Shown in pieces: positions 25,482 through 34,843 of a stretch of DNA of 64,000 bases; positions within the stretch are counted from its first letter, which is position 1, and every line of letters starts with the position of its first letter. Origin of the DNA: Micromonospora zamorensis. Its GTDB lineage: Bacteria > Actinomycetota > Actinomycetes > Mycobacteriales > Micromonosporaceae. The notes under the pieces were generated by a model. That model ran no database searches, was not told the DNA's origin, and saw only the letters and a list, made by a program, of their open reading frames with translations. The stretch spans positions 1,426,001 to 1,490,000 of the forward strand of contig NZ_LT607755.1 in the NCBI RefSeq assembly GCF_900090275.1, read 5' to 3'. The translations under genes and the position numbers were made by a program.

Positions 25482-27500
25482 ATGCCCAGAGACTGCTATC
25501 GATATTTTTCAGGCCTGGCACTGGTAGCGGCGCTGATGCTCGGCGCAGCAGCGGCCCCCGCCACCCCGCCGGACACCCCGCCGGACACCGTGCCGGTGGC
25601 CGCCCAGGCGGCCTGCGCGACCGATCCGGCCACCCCGAAGCGGCAGTTCCGGGGCATGTGGATGGCCAGCGTGGCCAACATCGACTGGCCCAGCCGCACC
25701 GGGCTCACCCCCGCCGCTCAGCAGTCGGAGTACCGGGGTTGGCTCGACCTGGCCAGGCAGCGTCGGATGAACGCCGTCGTCGTGCAGATCCGCCCCGCCG
25801 CCGACGCGTTCTGGCCGTCGACGTACGAGCCGTGGTCGCAGTGGCTCACCGGAACCCAGGGCGGCAACCCCGGCTACGACCCGCTGGCCTTCATGGTGGC
25901 CGAGGCGCACGCCCGCAACCTGGAGTTCCACGCCTGGTTCAACCCGTACCGGGTCGCGACCCACACCGACCTCACCAAACTGGCCGCCAACCACCCGGCC
26001 CGCAGGAACCCGGGCTGGGCCGTCGCCTACAACGGCCAGCTCTACTACAACCCCGGCATCCCCGCCGTCCGGGCCTTCGTGCAGACCGCCATGATGGACG
26101 CCGTCAGCCGCTACGACATCGACGCGGTGCACTGGGACGACTACTTCTACCCGTACCCGGGCAGCGGTGGGGGCTTCCCCGACCAGGCCACGTACGCCCA
26201 GTACGGTGCCGGCTTCAGCACCATCGCCGACTGGCGGCGCAACAACGTCAACCTGCTGGTGCAGGAGATGAGTGCCAAGATCCGGGCGGCGAAGCCGTGG
26301 GTGAAGCTCGGCGTGAGCCCGTTCGGCATCTGGCGCAACGCCGGCACCGACCCGCTCGGCTCGCGCACCACCGGCCTCCAGTCGTACGACGCCATCTACG
26401 CCGACACCCGACGCTGGGTGAAGCAGGGCTGGATCGACTACATCGCCCCGCAGATCTACTGGCAGATCGGCCACCCCGCGGCCGACTACGCGGAACTGGT
26501 CCGCTGGTGGTCGGAGACCGTCACCGGCACCAACGTGCAGTTGCTCGTCGGGCAGGCCACCTACCGCGCCGGGGCGTCCGGGCAGGACGCCGCCTGGCAG
26601 GACCCGGCCGAACTGACCGACCACCTCACCCTCAACCGCACCTACCCCCGGATCCTCGGTGACATCCACTTCAGCGCCAAGGACGTACGCGCCGACCGCA
26701 TCGGCGCCGTCTCCCGGGTGGCGACCGACCACTACCGCAGGCCCGCCCTGGCACCCGCCGGCGTGGGTGGCTCAGCGCCCGCCGCGCCGAACCTCACCTC
26801 GGCGGTACGCGGCACCGGCGGCGTGACAATGAACTGGCAGCGTGGCGGCACCGGAAGCACCGCCGAGTACGCCGTGTACCGACTGCCCGGTGACGGCGCG
26901 GTCGACCCCTGCGACCTGACCGACGCCCGCAACCTGCTCGGCACGGTGCGCGCGTCTGGCAGCACCGGGACGTTCACCGACGCCACCGCCGCGGCGGGCT
27001 CGACCTACCGGTACCTGGTGACCGCACTGGACCGGCTGCACCACGAGAGCCCGGCCAGCAACGCGCGGGTCGTCACCGGTAGCGGCGGCACGTTCAGCGT
27101 GATCGTGGACAACACCACCACTGGTGGCTTCACCGCCGCCGCCACCTGGGGCACGTCGTCGTACCTCACCACGCGGTACGGCACGAACTACCGATTCGCC
27201 GAGCCGCAGGCGGTCAGCGACCCGGCCTGGTTCAGCGCGACGCTGCCCGCTGCCGGCTCGTACCGGGTCGAGGTCTGGTACCCGGCGGACCCCGGCTACA
27301 ACAGCGCCACGCCGCACCTGGTGGCCACCGCGAACGGAACCGTGACGGCATCCGTCGACCAGCGCACCGGCGGCGGGCAGTGGCGGGTGCTGGGCACCTA
27401 CGACTTCGCCGCGGGGACACGCCAGGTCGTCGGGGTCAGCCGCTGGACCAGCACCCAGGGGTACGTCGTAGCCGACGCTGTCCGGATCACCCGGCTCTGA
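25482..27500 (+). CDS. Secreted GHL10 (DUF187) glycoside hydrolase-like protein with golvesin-type C-terminus
   Basis: 672 residues from ATG 25482. The signal peptide has an unusual N-region (MPRDCYRYFSG) then LALVAALMLGAAAAPA. The hydrolase-like domain runs from about residue 50 to 410: RGMWMASVANIDWPSR, NAVVVQIRPAADAFWPS, LEFHAWFNPYRV, DIDAVHWDDYFYPYPG, VKLGVSPFGIW and WIDYIAPQIYWQIG. A fibronectin-III-like stretch (about 430-530) is followed by a golvesin/xanthan-lyase-like domain (SYRVEVWYPADPGYN, GYVVADAVRI) that is thought to bind sugar. Relatives include EfeB-linked and peptidoglycan- or glycan-cleaving enzymes; the substrate is unknown. It ends before a strong hairpin. Confidence 0.88.
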   Translation: MPRDCYRYFSGLALVAALMLGAAAAPATPPDTPPDTVPVAAQAACATDPATPKRQFRGMWMASVANIDWPSRTGLTPAAQQSEYRGWLDLARQRRMNAVVVQIRPAADAFWPSTYEPWSQWLTGTQGGNPGYDPLAFMVAEAHARNLEFHAWFNPYRVATHTDLTKLAANHPARRNPGWAVAYNGQLYYNPGIPAVRAFVQTAMMDAVSRYDIDAVHWDDYFYPYPGSGGGFPDQATYAQYGAGFSTIADWRRNNVNLLVQEMSAKIRAAKPWVKLGVSPFGIWRNAGTDPLGSRTTGLQSYDAIYADTRRWVKQGWIDYIAPQIYWQIGHPAADYAELVRWWSETVTGTNVQLLVGQATYRAGASGQDAAWQDPAELTDHLTLNRTYPRILGDIHFSAKDVRADRIGAVSRVATDHYRRPALAPAGVGGSAPAAPNLTSAVRGTGGVTMNWQRGGTGSTAEYAVYRLPGDGAVDPCDLTDARNLLGTVRASGSTGTFTDATAAAGSTYRYLVTALDRLHHESPASNARVVTGSGGTFSVIVDNTTTGGFTAAATWGTSSYLTTRYGTNYRFAEPQAVSDPAWFSATLPAAGSYRVEVWYPADPGYNSATPHLVATANGTVTASVDQRTGGGQWRVLGTYDFAAGTRQVVGVSRWTSTQGYVVADAVRITRL

Positions 27501-27544
27501 GCCGACAGAGCGCTTTCTCATACGGCCAAGAGCCGTGCCGGTCT

Positions 27545-27584
27545 GTTCGGCCGTAGGCACCCCAACGGGTGTCTACGGCCGAAC
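27545..27584 (+). terminator. Strong hairpin after the secreted hydrolase
   Basis: Eighteen-base arms (27545-27562 and 27567-27584) pair fully apart from one G-T wobble around a CAAC loop, 44 bases after the stop. There is no T run. Confidence 0.8.
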
Positions 27585-27820
27585 GTCTGCCGCTGCGGAG
27601 GCGTCTACGAATTCGCGGGTCGCGACCGTCGACCGGGCTGGTGTTCCGGCACCGGAATGCCCGGCAGGGTCATGCCCTCCGCTTCCTTTGCTCTGCTTCC
27701 GTGACCGCAACACCAGTACCCCGTAGTCACTTCACGCGTTGCGAGCAGCGAAGACGGGCGACGGGAGGCACCGCGCTTGGAGCGCGTTGCGCCGAGGGCG
27801 GCAGAGCAAAAGAGGATGCC
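27585..27820. other. Non-coding stretch before the reductase pseudogene
   Basis: About 235 bases with no ribosome site, promoter or frame that looks coding. GC content falls and A-rich words (GAGCAAAAGAGGATG) appear near the end. It may include the vanished N-terminal part of the RibD/DHFR-like gene. Confidence 0.4.
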
Positions 27821-28101
27821 GGGCGCGACAACGACATCGTCCGGGAGATGTTCGAGCGCACCGGCGCGAGCGTCATGGGCAAGCGCATTTTCGCGTTCGG
27901 CGAGCACTCCGGGCCACAGGCGCCGCCCTTCCACACCCCCGTGTTCGTCCTCACCCACCAGCAGCGCGACCCCTGGGAGCGGTCGGGCGGGACGACGTTC
28001 TCTTCGTCGACGACGTCATCCACAGCGCGCTGGGTCAGGCCCGCGAGGCCGCCGGCGGCCGGGACGTCGCATCGCCGGCGGCAGTGAGACGATCCTGCCG
28101 A
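27821..28101 (+). pseudogene. Decayed dihydrofolate reductase / RibD C-terminal family gene
   Basis: Recognisable family sequence is spread over three frames. The first (27821 to about 27999) reads VREMFERTGASVMGKRIF, then PPFHTPVFVLTHQQRDPW and GGTTF. The second (about 28000-28067) reads LFVDDVIHSALGQAREAAG and GRDV. The third (about 28069-28101) reads RIAGGSETIL. In intact members these follow each other without interruption, so there are two frameshifts. The N-terminal 50 or so and the C-terminal 50 or so residues are missing. Flavin/folate-type reductases of this family are common in actinomycetes. No function should remain. Confidence 0.8.
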
Positions 28102-28207
28102 TCCGTTCGGAGTCGACGCCGCGGGCGACGCACCTGACCTACGCCGTGCGCCCTCGGGGATGATGAGACGCTCAGACCCCTTGCCCTGAGAAAGGACGGC
28201 GAGCGTC

Positions 28208-29128
28208 GTGCTCCCGCTCCCCGTGGACCTGCAGTGGAATGTGGACGGCCCGACCAGCGACCTCGGTCGGGTCGTGTACGAGTGGCTGGACGGTGCATCG
28301 GCGCAGCTGCTGCCAGCGGCCCGCAAGGCGATGTCGCCCCTGTCGGCCCGGGTCTCCAGGTCCCTCGGGGCACCCGGCTCCACCTTCGGGGTGCTCGCCG
28401 TCACCCGCGGTGGGGTCGACGTTCCGCCGAAGACCAGGGAGCGCACCTGTTCGGACACCGGGTTCGCCTGGTTGAAGAAGGAACTCGTGTGCCTCCCGGA
28501 CATGGTCACTCTGCAGATCGGGACGTTCGACGAGCGGGGGCACCGGGCGCGGCGGCATCTCGTGCTGAGCGCCCGCACCCATCCGGCGTCCCCCGGATGG
28601 GTGCGGCTTGCGCTGCTGGGCAGCGACGAGAGCCTGGACGGCTCCGACAGCAGCCTCGACGTCCAGCGAGCGTGGCTGGACGTGCTGCACGGACACGCCA
28701 GCACGTGGGACCCTGGCTTCGGCCACATCTCGTACAGCTACGGGCTCGGCGCCACGGGCCTGGAGGACTGCCTGCCGCCGGGCGACTATCCTCCGCAGCA
28801 GCGCGATCCCGAGCACACGGTCAACGACTGCCGCCGCTACCTGCGGGGATACTCGTGGCTGACGATCGTGCCTAAGGAGTTGGTGGCCAGGCTCGGCGGT
28901 ATCGACGAGCTCCGGGCGACCAGCGCCTTCGCCCGGGTCGAGCAGTTGGCCAGTGGGGCGCTGTGGCTGAAGGCGACGGAGCGGTTCGAGGACTACCGGG
29001 GCGAGGCGGTGCACGGCGTCTTCGACGCCCTTGCTCCGGTGCTGCGTCCCGGCCTTCCTGTCCCCACCCCTCGTCGCGACGATCAGCCTCCGCACCTGCT
29101 GGTCTTCGAGGACGCGGCCAGCCGCTAG
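28208..29128 (+). CDS. Protein of unknown function, 306 residues
   Basis: The GTG at 28208 follows GAAAGGAC at 12 bases. No signal peptide or membrane helix is visible. I do not recognise the family with confidence. The C-terminal third (YLRGYSWLTIVPKELVARLGG, ALWLKATERFEDYRG, VHGVFDALAPVL) recalls immunity-type or DUF3396-like proteins of toxin/immunity loci, but that is only an impression. The central part contains THPASPGWVRLALLG and HISYSYGLGATG. Four cysteines are scattered. Neighbours are a pseudogene on one side and a frameshifted small membrane gene on the other, so it belongs to the accessory pocket. No toxin gene is seen nearby. Confidence 0.65.
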   Translation: MLPLPVDLQWNVDGPTSDLGRVVYEWLDGASAQLLPAARKAMSPLSARVSRSLGAPGSTFGVLAVTRGGVDVPPKTRERTCSDTGFAWLKKELVCLPDMVTLQIGTFDERGHRARRHLVLSARTHPASPGWVRLALLGSDESLDGSDSSLDVQRAWLDVLHGHASTWDPGFGHISYSYGLGATGLEDCLPPGDYPPQQRDPEHTVNDCRRYLRGYSWLTIVPKELVARLGGIDELRATSAFARVEQLASGALWLKATERFEDYRGEAVHGVFDALAPVLRPGLPVPTPRRDDQPPHLLVFEDAASR

Positions 29129-29234
29129 CCGCGGACCAGCCTTATCTGCCCTCCTGCGGCCAGGCACCCACCGCCGGGCCGCAGTTGTGAGATCACCTTC
29201 GTTGACCCCGCACGCTCGTCTTGGGAGAAAGGCG

Positions 29235-29508
29235 ATGTCAGACTCGACGCAGGACCAGGCAGCCTGGCGCATGTTCCGACGATTGTGGGGCAACACCGCC
29301 GTCTTCCGCACGCTGTCGACCGGGGCCTCCGCCCTGGGCGCGGTCCTGGGAGGCATCCTGGCCCGCGCACTCGGGTTGTCCTGGCCGGCCCTTCTTCCTA
29401 GTCGGCACCATCGTCGTCGCTCTCGGGCCGATCCTTTTCCACTGGCTCAGCAACGACCGTATCGAGGCAACGCTCCCCACCAGACAGCCGACCGAGGAGA
29501 AGGTCTGA
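29235..29508 (+). pseudogene. Small two-helix membrane protein interrupted by a frameshift
   Basis: Translation from ATG 29235 (GGGAGAAAGG upstream) gives MSDSTQDQAAWRMFRRLWG and a first helix (STGASALGAVLGGILARAL). Near base 29390 it loses the hydrophobic frame and becomes Arg-rich. The hydrophobic frame resumes at once in the +1 phase (FFLVGTIVVALGPILFHWL) and ends at 29508 with NDRIEATLPTRQPTEEKV. Joined, the product would be about 90 residues with two helices in a hairpin. The switch lies at CCGGCCCTTCTTCCTAG, which contains short C and T runs. It may be a real mutation, a sequencing error or, less likely, a slippery site. Confidence 0.6.
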
Positions 29509-29648
29509 TGTTCGAGGCGCACAACCACGCACGTTGCCACCCCCGAATATCTTTTGCTGCACAGCCGCCTCATGTCCCGCACGAAGGCCGACCCGGGTGG
29601 GCGGCTCGGCCAAGCGGGCCAGGTCGCGCGGCGGTGAGGAGACGTCAC

Positions 29649-29723
29649 ATGGTCGACGCGGCGAGCACCGACGGTGGGCGAACCGAGATGACTCTCCACT
29701 TTCCCGAGGCGGCCTTCCTCTGA
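29649..29723 (+). CDS. Possible 24-residue leader peptide
   Basis: ATG 29649 follows GAGGAG at 7 bases, a better ribosome site than that of the next gene. It encodes MVDAASTDGGRTEMTLHFPE and four more residues before a stop at 29723, 20 bases ahead of the DUF6346-like start. It may couple translation or be a gene remnant. Evidence is limited to the ribosome site and position. Confidence 0.25.
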   Translation: MVDAASTDGGRTEMTLHFPEAAFL

Positions 29724-29743
29724 GCGGCACCGGTTCGGATGAG

Positions 29744-30511
29744 ATGGCGGAGATCCAGCGCAAGCAGATCGCTGCGTACGAGCAGCGCGGACCGTTCTGG
29801 GGCCGACTGACGCAGTTCGGGGCGGCTGTCGCCGCCGTCGCTGCCATCGTCGTCACCACGCTGGTGTGCGACACGGTGGCGAGCTTCTACCCGGGCACCG
29901 GGGTGGTGAAGTCCAGCCCTGCCGAGCGGCCGGCCGAGGCCACCGTGCGGGACTGCCGGCGGGTCGGCCCGGTGAGCGGTGACGGCTTCGGCTACTGGTG
30001 GCACTGCGAGGTGACGATCCGGACCCACGACGGCCGCGAGGTCGACACCGTGGTGAAGCACTCGATCGTCACCCCGGACGACCGGGGGAAGCCCGTCGAG
30101 TTCCGGGAGGCGTGCTACGAGAAGGACAATGCCGACTGCCGGTACGGGCGTCCCGCGTGGCGCGTCTGGGCCCTTGCCCTGGAGATGCTGCGCATGGTGA
30201 GGAACGCCATGCTCCTGCTCCTGCTCTGCGGGGTCTGGTACGCGCTGCAGCGGACTGTGCTGGGTGTGCCGCGGTACTACGCCCGGCTGCGTCGCCGGGA
30301 GGCGAAGAAGCCCGTGAGCCGCGCGGAGGAACGCCTGCGGGGGCTGATGGAGGGGGTGAACCGGCCCGCGGCTGAATCCCCGGCTCAGCTCATGCGTAAC
30401 CAGAGCGCGCCCAGCGGCGGCACCCGCAGCGCCGCCGACGCCGCCATTCCGTGCCACGGCACGTCCTGCGCGTGCACCTCGCCCAGGTTGCCCACCCCCG
30501 ACCCGCCGTAG
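29744..30511 (+). CDS. DUF6346-like membrane protein with a foreign C-terminus
   Basis: 255 residues from ATG 29744. Helix 1 (about residues 24-50, [20 protein letters not shown]) and helix 2 (about 145-170, [16 protein letters not shown]) flank an outside domain with [25 protein letters not shown]. That Cys/Trp motif is what I remember from DUF6346 proteins of Micromonosporaceae. A basic cytoplasmic segment follows ([21 protein letters not shown]). From about residue 214 the frame enters the antisense of a glgB 3' fragment (30385-30556), so the last 40 or so residues ([13 protein letters not shown], then Cys/Pro-rich) are not native. The natural stop was probably lost at that junction. Function unknown. 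Confidence 0.65.
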   Translation: MAEIQRKQIAAYEQRGPFWGRLTQFGAAVAAVAAIVVTTLVCDTVASFYPGTGVVKSSPAERPAEATVRDCRRVGPVSGDGFGYWWHCEVTIRTHDGREVDTVVKHSIVTPDDRGKPVEFREACYEKDNADCRYGRPAWRVWALALEMLRMVRNAMLLLLLCGVWYALQRTVLGVPRYYARLRRREAKKPVSRAEERLRGLMEGVNRPAAESPAQLMRNQSAPSGGTRSAADAAIPCHGTSCACTSPRLPTPDPP

Positions 30512-30556
30512 TGGTGCGCGTCGGTGTTGAGCACCTCGGTCCACGTTCCGCCGGCA
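30385..30556 (-). pseudogene. Fragment of a glgB 3' end
   Basis: On the - strand these bases encode [38 protein letters not shown] and [10 protein letters not shown] before a TGA at 30385. This is the C-terminus of a glycogen branching enzyme. It matches the intact gene's last 55 or so codons, with a 62-base identical block, but its last residues differ (LRMS instead of LRQG). Nothing upstream of the tail is present. It is either a relic of a second glgB or a diverged partial duplication. Confidence 0.85.
30476..30537. repeat. 62-base direct repeat, copy 1 (within glgB fragment)
   Basis: Identical to bases 32832-32893 inside intact glgB and in the same orientation. The two copies are 2.36 kb apart and enclose the three PH-like genes and the small - strand gene. 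Homologous exchange between them could delete that block. Confidence 0.9.
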
Positions 30557-30660
30557 CCGGCCTGGTTTGAGCATCGGTCGGCCGCAGCTGAGAGTTGCCG
30601 TGCTGCGCTACGGTCCCATCCGACCCACCCGAACGGGAGGGTGGAGCGGGGGCGGATGTG

Positions 30661-31101
30661 ATGTTGAAATACGTGCAGCCGCAGTTGGCGCCTGACGAAC
30701 GGATCCTGTTCACCCAACGGGGATATTTTCCCTTTGGTGGAACGGTGTTCAGCGCCTACGGGGCCCTCCTCATCCTCACCACCAGGCGCCTGCTCTTCGC
30801 GCCTGCTCGGATCTGGAAGATCCACAACCCTGGAGAGGTCTGGGTTCGCGCCAAGTCGATGAGCCTTCCGGACGTGACGGCCGCAGAACCCGCGTCCGGC
30901 GCGCGGTTGACGATCAGTTCCAGGTACGGCGAAACCGTCTCCTTCGGCGCCATCCTCCCCACGGGCCTGGGTTTCGTCTGGCAGTTGCGCGACGCCGTTC
31001 CCTATCGGGACGAGACAGTTCGGCGGATCAGGGAGGCCATTCGGATCACCGGGGCTGGTTCGGATGCGGCCGACGTCGGTGACGGCGGCGCGTGGCGCTG
31101 A
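30661..31101 (+). CDS. GRAM/PH-like domain protein
   Basis: 146 residues from ATG 30661 with GGGGGCGG upstream; a GTG one codon earlier is also possible. The fold signals are those of a GRAM/PH domain: [61 protein letters not shown], then a C-terminal amphipathic helix ([11 protein letters not shown]). There is no signal or membrane helix, so it is probably a soluble or peripheral lipid-binding protein. It begins the three-gene PH-like run. Its tail of about 20 residues is Asp/Gly-rich. Function unknown. Confidence 0.65.
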   Translation: MLKYVQPQLAPDERILFTQRGYFPFGGTVFSAYGALLILTTRRLLFAPARIWKIHNPGEVWVRAKSMSLPDVTAAEPASGARLTISSRYGETVSFGAILPTGLGFVWQLRDAVPYRDETVRRIREAIRITGAGSDAADVGDGGAWR

Positions 31102-31159
31102 AGCTGGCACTGGTCCTGACGGTCCGGCGGGGTCGATGGCCAGCACGCGGAAGGTCGGA

Positions 31160-31615
31160 ATGAGAACAGCGTGGCGGTCGTGGTTCTGGAACATCGTTCT
31201 GATGGTCGTCATGACGGTGATGGCGGCCGTCCTCACCGGCGTCGCGCTCTCTCAGAAGAACGCGGTTTCGGCTGTCGGCTTCGGGATTGCTGCTCTTCTC
31301 TGTTGGACCGGATTTTTCCGCGCACCGACTCTCGGCGTCTACGCCAAGCCCCGCGGTGTCGTGGTACGGGAGTTCACCCGCACCACAACCATCGCTTGGG
31401 ATGAGATCCTCGGAGTCGAGCTGGCGCAGGGCGGAGGCCCACCAGTCGTGACGGGGCCGACGGCTCCAGTGATCCGACGACGGGGCAAGGGTGGCAGGGC
31501 GATCACCGTCGAGCTGAACGCCCTCGGCGGGTACGGGCTGTTCCGGCACGACGCCTCGCCCGGGCAGCGGGCCGTCGCCGACCTCAACGAGCACCTGAAG
31601 CACTGGCGGAGCTAA
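31160..31615 (+). CDS. Membrane-anchored PH-like protein (151 residues)
   Basis: Start placed at ATG 31160 ([11 protein letters not shown]) after GGAAGG. An in-frame ATG at 31136 is an alternative. Two helices near the N-terminus ([20 protein letters not shown] and [19 protein letters not shown]) are followed by a bacterial PH-like domain: [31 protein letters not shown] and [14 protein letters not shown]. It closes with a helix ([13 protein letters not shown]). This is the layout of short actinobacterial PH proteins in Micromonosporaceae. The sequence after its stop repeats the end of glgB. Role unknown. Confidence 0.65.
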   Translation: MRTAWRSWFWNIVLMVVMTVMAAVLTGVALSQKNAVSAVGFGIAALLCWTGFFRAPTLGVYAKPRGVVVREFTRTTTIAWDEILGVELAQGGGPPVVTGPTAPVIRRRGKGGRAITVELNALGGYGLFRHDASPGQRAVADLNEHLKHWRS

Positions 31616-31619
31616 CCTG

Positions 31620-31638
31620 GGTCAGCCCTGGCGGAGCC
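31620..31638. repeat. 19-base copy of the glgB stop-codon region
   Basis: Identical to bases 32739-32757, which cover the last codons and stop of intact glgB plus the two bases beyond. It lies 5 bases after the stop of one PH-like gene and 35 bases before the next, in the same orientation as in glgB. Confidence 0.8.
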
Positions 31639-31672
31639 GGTTCCGTGGCGGCCAGCCAGCGGGCGCAGGATC

Positions 31673-32224
31673 ATGAGCGGAGGTCGCCCAGCGTTGATGC
31701 CGATGAGGAGCTGGGGCGCGTGGTTCGGCGGTCTGATGCTGTGGGCCGTGTTCGGCTTCATGATGGTGATGTTCAGCAGGAATCCGGCGAACGGTTGGGG
31801 TGAGTTGGTGCTGGTCGCCGCGTTCTTCGTCGGCCTCTGTCACCTCGTCACGCTCGCCGCCATGTTCTCCTACGTGAAGGTGACTCCGGCCGCCCTTCTG
31901 GTGGTCAACCCGGGACTGTCGACCGCGATACCGTGGGGTCGCGTCCAGGAGGTGGTCGCGGAGCATGGTCTCGTTGTCAGGGTCAGGGGCGCCGAGGACG
32001 TCCACTGCTACGCGTTCCAGCCCTCCGTCGTCGGCCGCCTGATGGGGTATCCGGGAGCCCATCGAGCGGTCAAGAAGATCGACAGTTATGGGAAGCGCCT
32101 TGCTCTCGCAGCCGACAAGGACGACCCGGAAAGCGCAGTTACCTGGCGGCGCCACCTGCTGTGGTTGGTAGGTGGCTGGTCGGTCTTCGCATTGCTCGTA
32201 CCCTCGTTGGTCCGTGTCCTTTGA
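31673..32224 (+). CDS. Membrane-anchored PH-like protein (183 residues)
   Basis: 183 residues from ATG 31673 with CAGGATC upstream. Helix 1 (WFGGLMLWAVFGFMMVMF) and helix 2 (GELVLVAAFFVGLCHLVTLA) precede a PH-like segment (KVTPAALLVVNPGLSTAIPW, GRVQEVVAEHGLVVRVRG). A third helix closes the protein (LLWLVGGWSVFALLVPSLV). The pairing of two N-terminal helices with a short beta-rich domain matches the preceding gene, so they are probably diverged paralogues. It is convergent with the small - strand gene at 32277. Function unknown. Confidence 0.65.
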   Translation: MSGGRPALMPMRSWGAWFGGLMLWAVFGFMMVMFSRNPANGWGELVLVAAFFVGLCHLVTLAAMFSYVKVTPAALLVVNPGLSTAIPWGRVQEVVAEHGLVVRVRGAEDVHCYAFQPSVVGRLMGYPGAHRAVKKIDSYGKRLALAADKDDPESAVTWRRHLLWLVGGWSVFALLVPSLVRVL

Positions 32225-32276
32225 GGAGCAGGCAGATGCCCTACGAGCAGGTGACCGCGACCAGGCGTCGCACGTC

Positions 32277-32738
32277 CTACCCTGCCGTGGAGTCCCAACG
32301 CCCGCCGGGAGTGACCTGCGGCCCGGCGTCGCCGGGCAGCGAGCCCACGGTGGCCACCGTGGGCGGTCCCTCCTCCGCAGAGCAGCGCCAGCTCACGGCA
32401 TCTTTGTCCCTGACTGCGGCCGACTCTCCTGCCGAACGGGAGACGCTCGCGACGGTGTGGTGCACGGGACATTCCGGCCAAGCTTTCCAGAGCACACCCA
32501 TGACGGTGTCCTGAGCGGCTTCGGCGACAACGGCGATGATCCTGGCGGCAGTGTCCCCGGGCTGAACTTGGACCGGGTCACCGTGAAACCGGCCATCATC
32601 CAGAGCTACGAAAACTTGGCCTCTGCTGGTGACCAGGCGTAGTCCTCCGGCCTCGCCGACCACCACCTCCACGTCTCTCTCCACGATGGAGAGTGCTTGG
32701 TCGAGCAGCTGGTGTTCGGCCGGTGTCGGCGGCGGCAT
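32277..32738 (-). CDS. Small protein of unknown function following glgB
   Basis: 153 residues from ATG 32738, three bases beyond the glgB stop, so translation is probably coupled. The N-terminal half looks like a small alpha/beta domain (EHQLLDQALSIVERDVEVVV, RGQVFVALDDGRFHGD). The second half has WPECPVHHT and, about 20 residues later, AVSWRCS, spacing that recalls a zinc-ribbon remnant with Cys-x2-His and one further Cys. The C-terminus is Gly/Pro-rich. A + strand open frame overlaps it but lacks natural codon bias. The link to glycogen is positional only. Confidence 0.55.
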   Translation of the reverse strand: MPPPTPAEHQLLDQALSIVERDVEVVVGEAGGLRLVTSRGQVFVALDDGRFHGDPVQVQPGDTAARIIAVVAEAAQDTVMGVLWKAWPECPVHHTVASVSRSAGESAAVRDKDAVSWRCSAEEGPPTVATVGSLPGDAGPQVTPGGRWDSTAG

Positions 32739-32740
32739 GG

Positions 32741-34830
<2,090 letters not shown>

Positions 34831-34843
<13 letters not shown>

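Noticed and set aside
28172..29356. - strand open frame of 394 codons opposite the unknown 306-residue gene
   Set aside because: Both strands are open. The + strand product has a natural residue mix, a start with a ribosome site and family-like wording, while the - strand product is His/Arg/Gly-rich without motifs.
32236..32514. + strand open frame (MPYEQVTATRRRT) beyond the third PH-like gene
   Set aside because: It is antisense to the gene at 32277-32738, whose product looks natural and is coupled to glgB.
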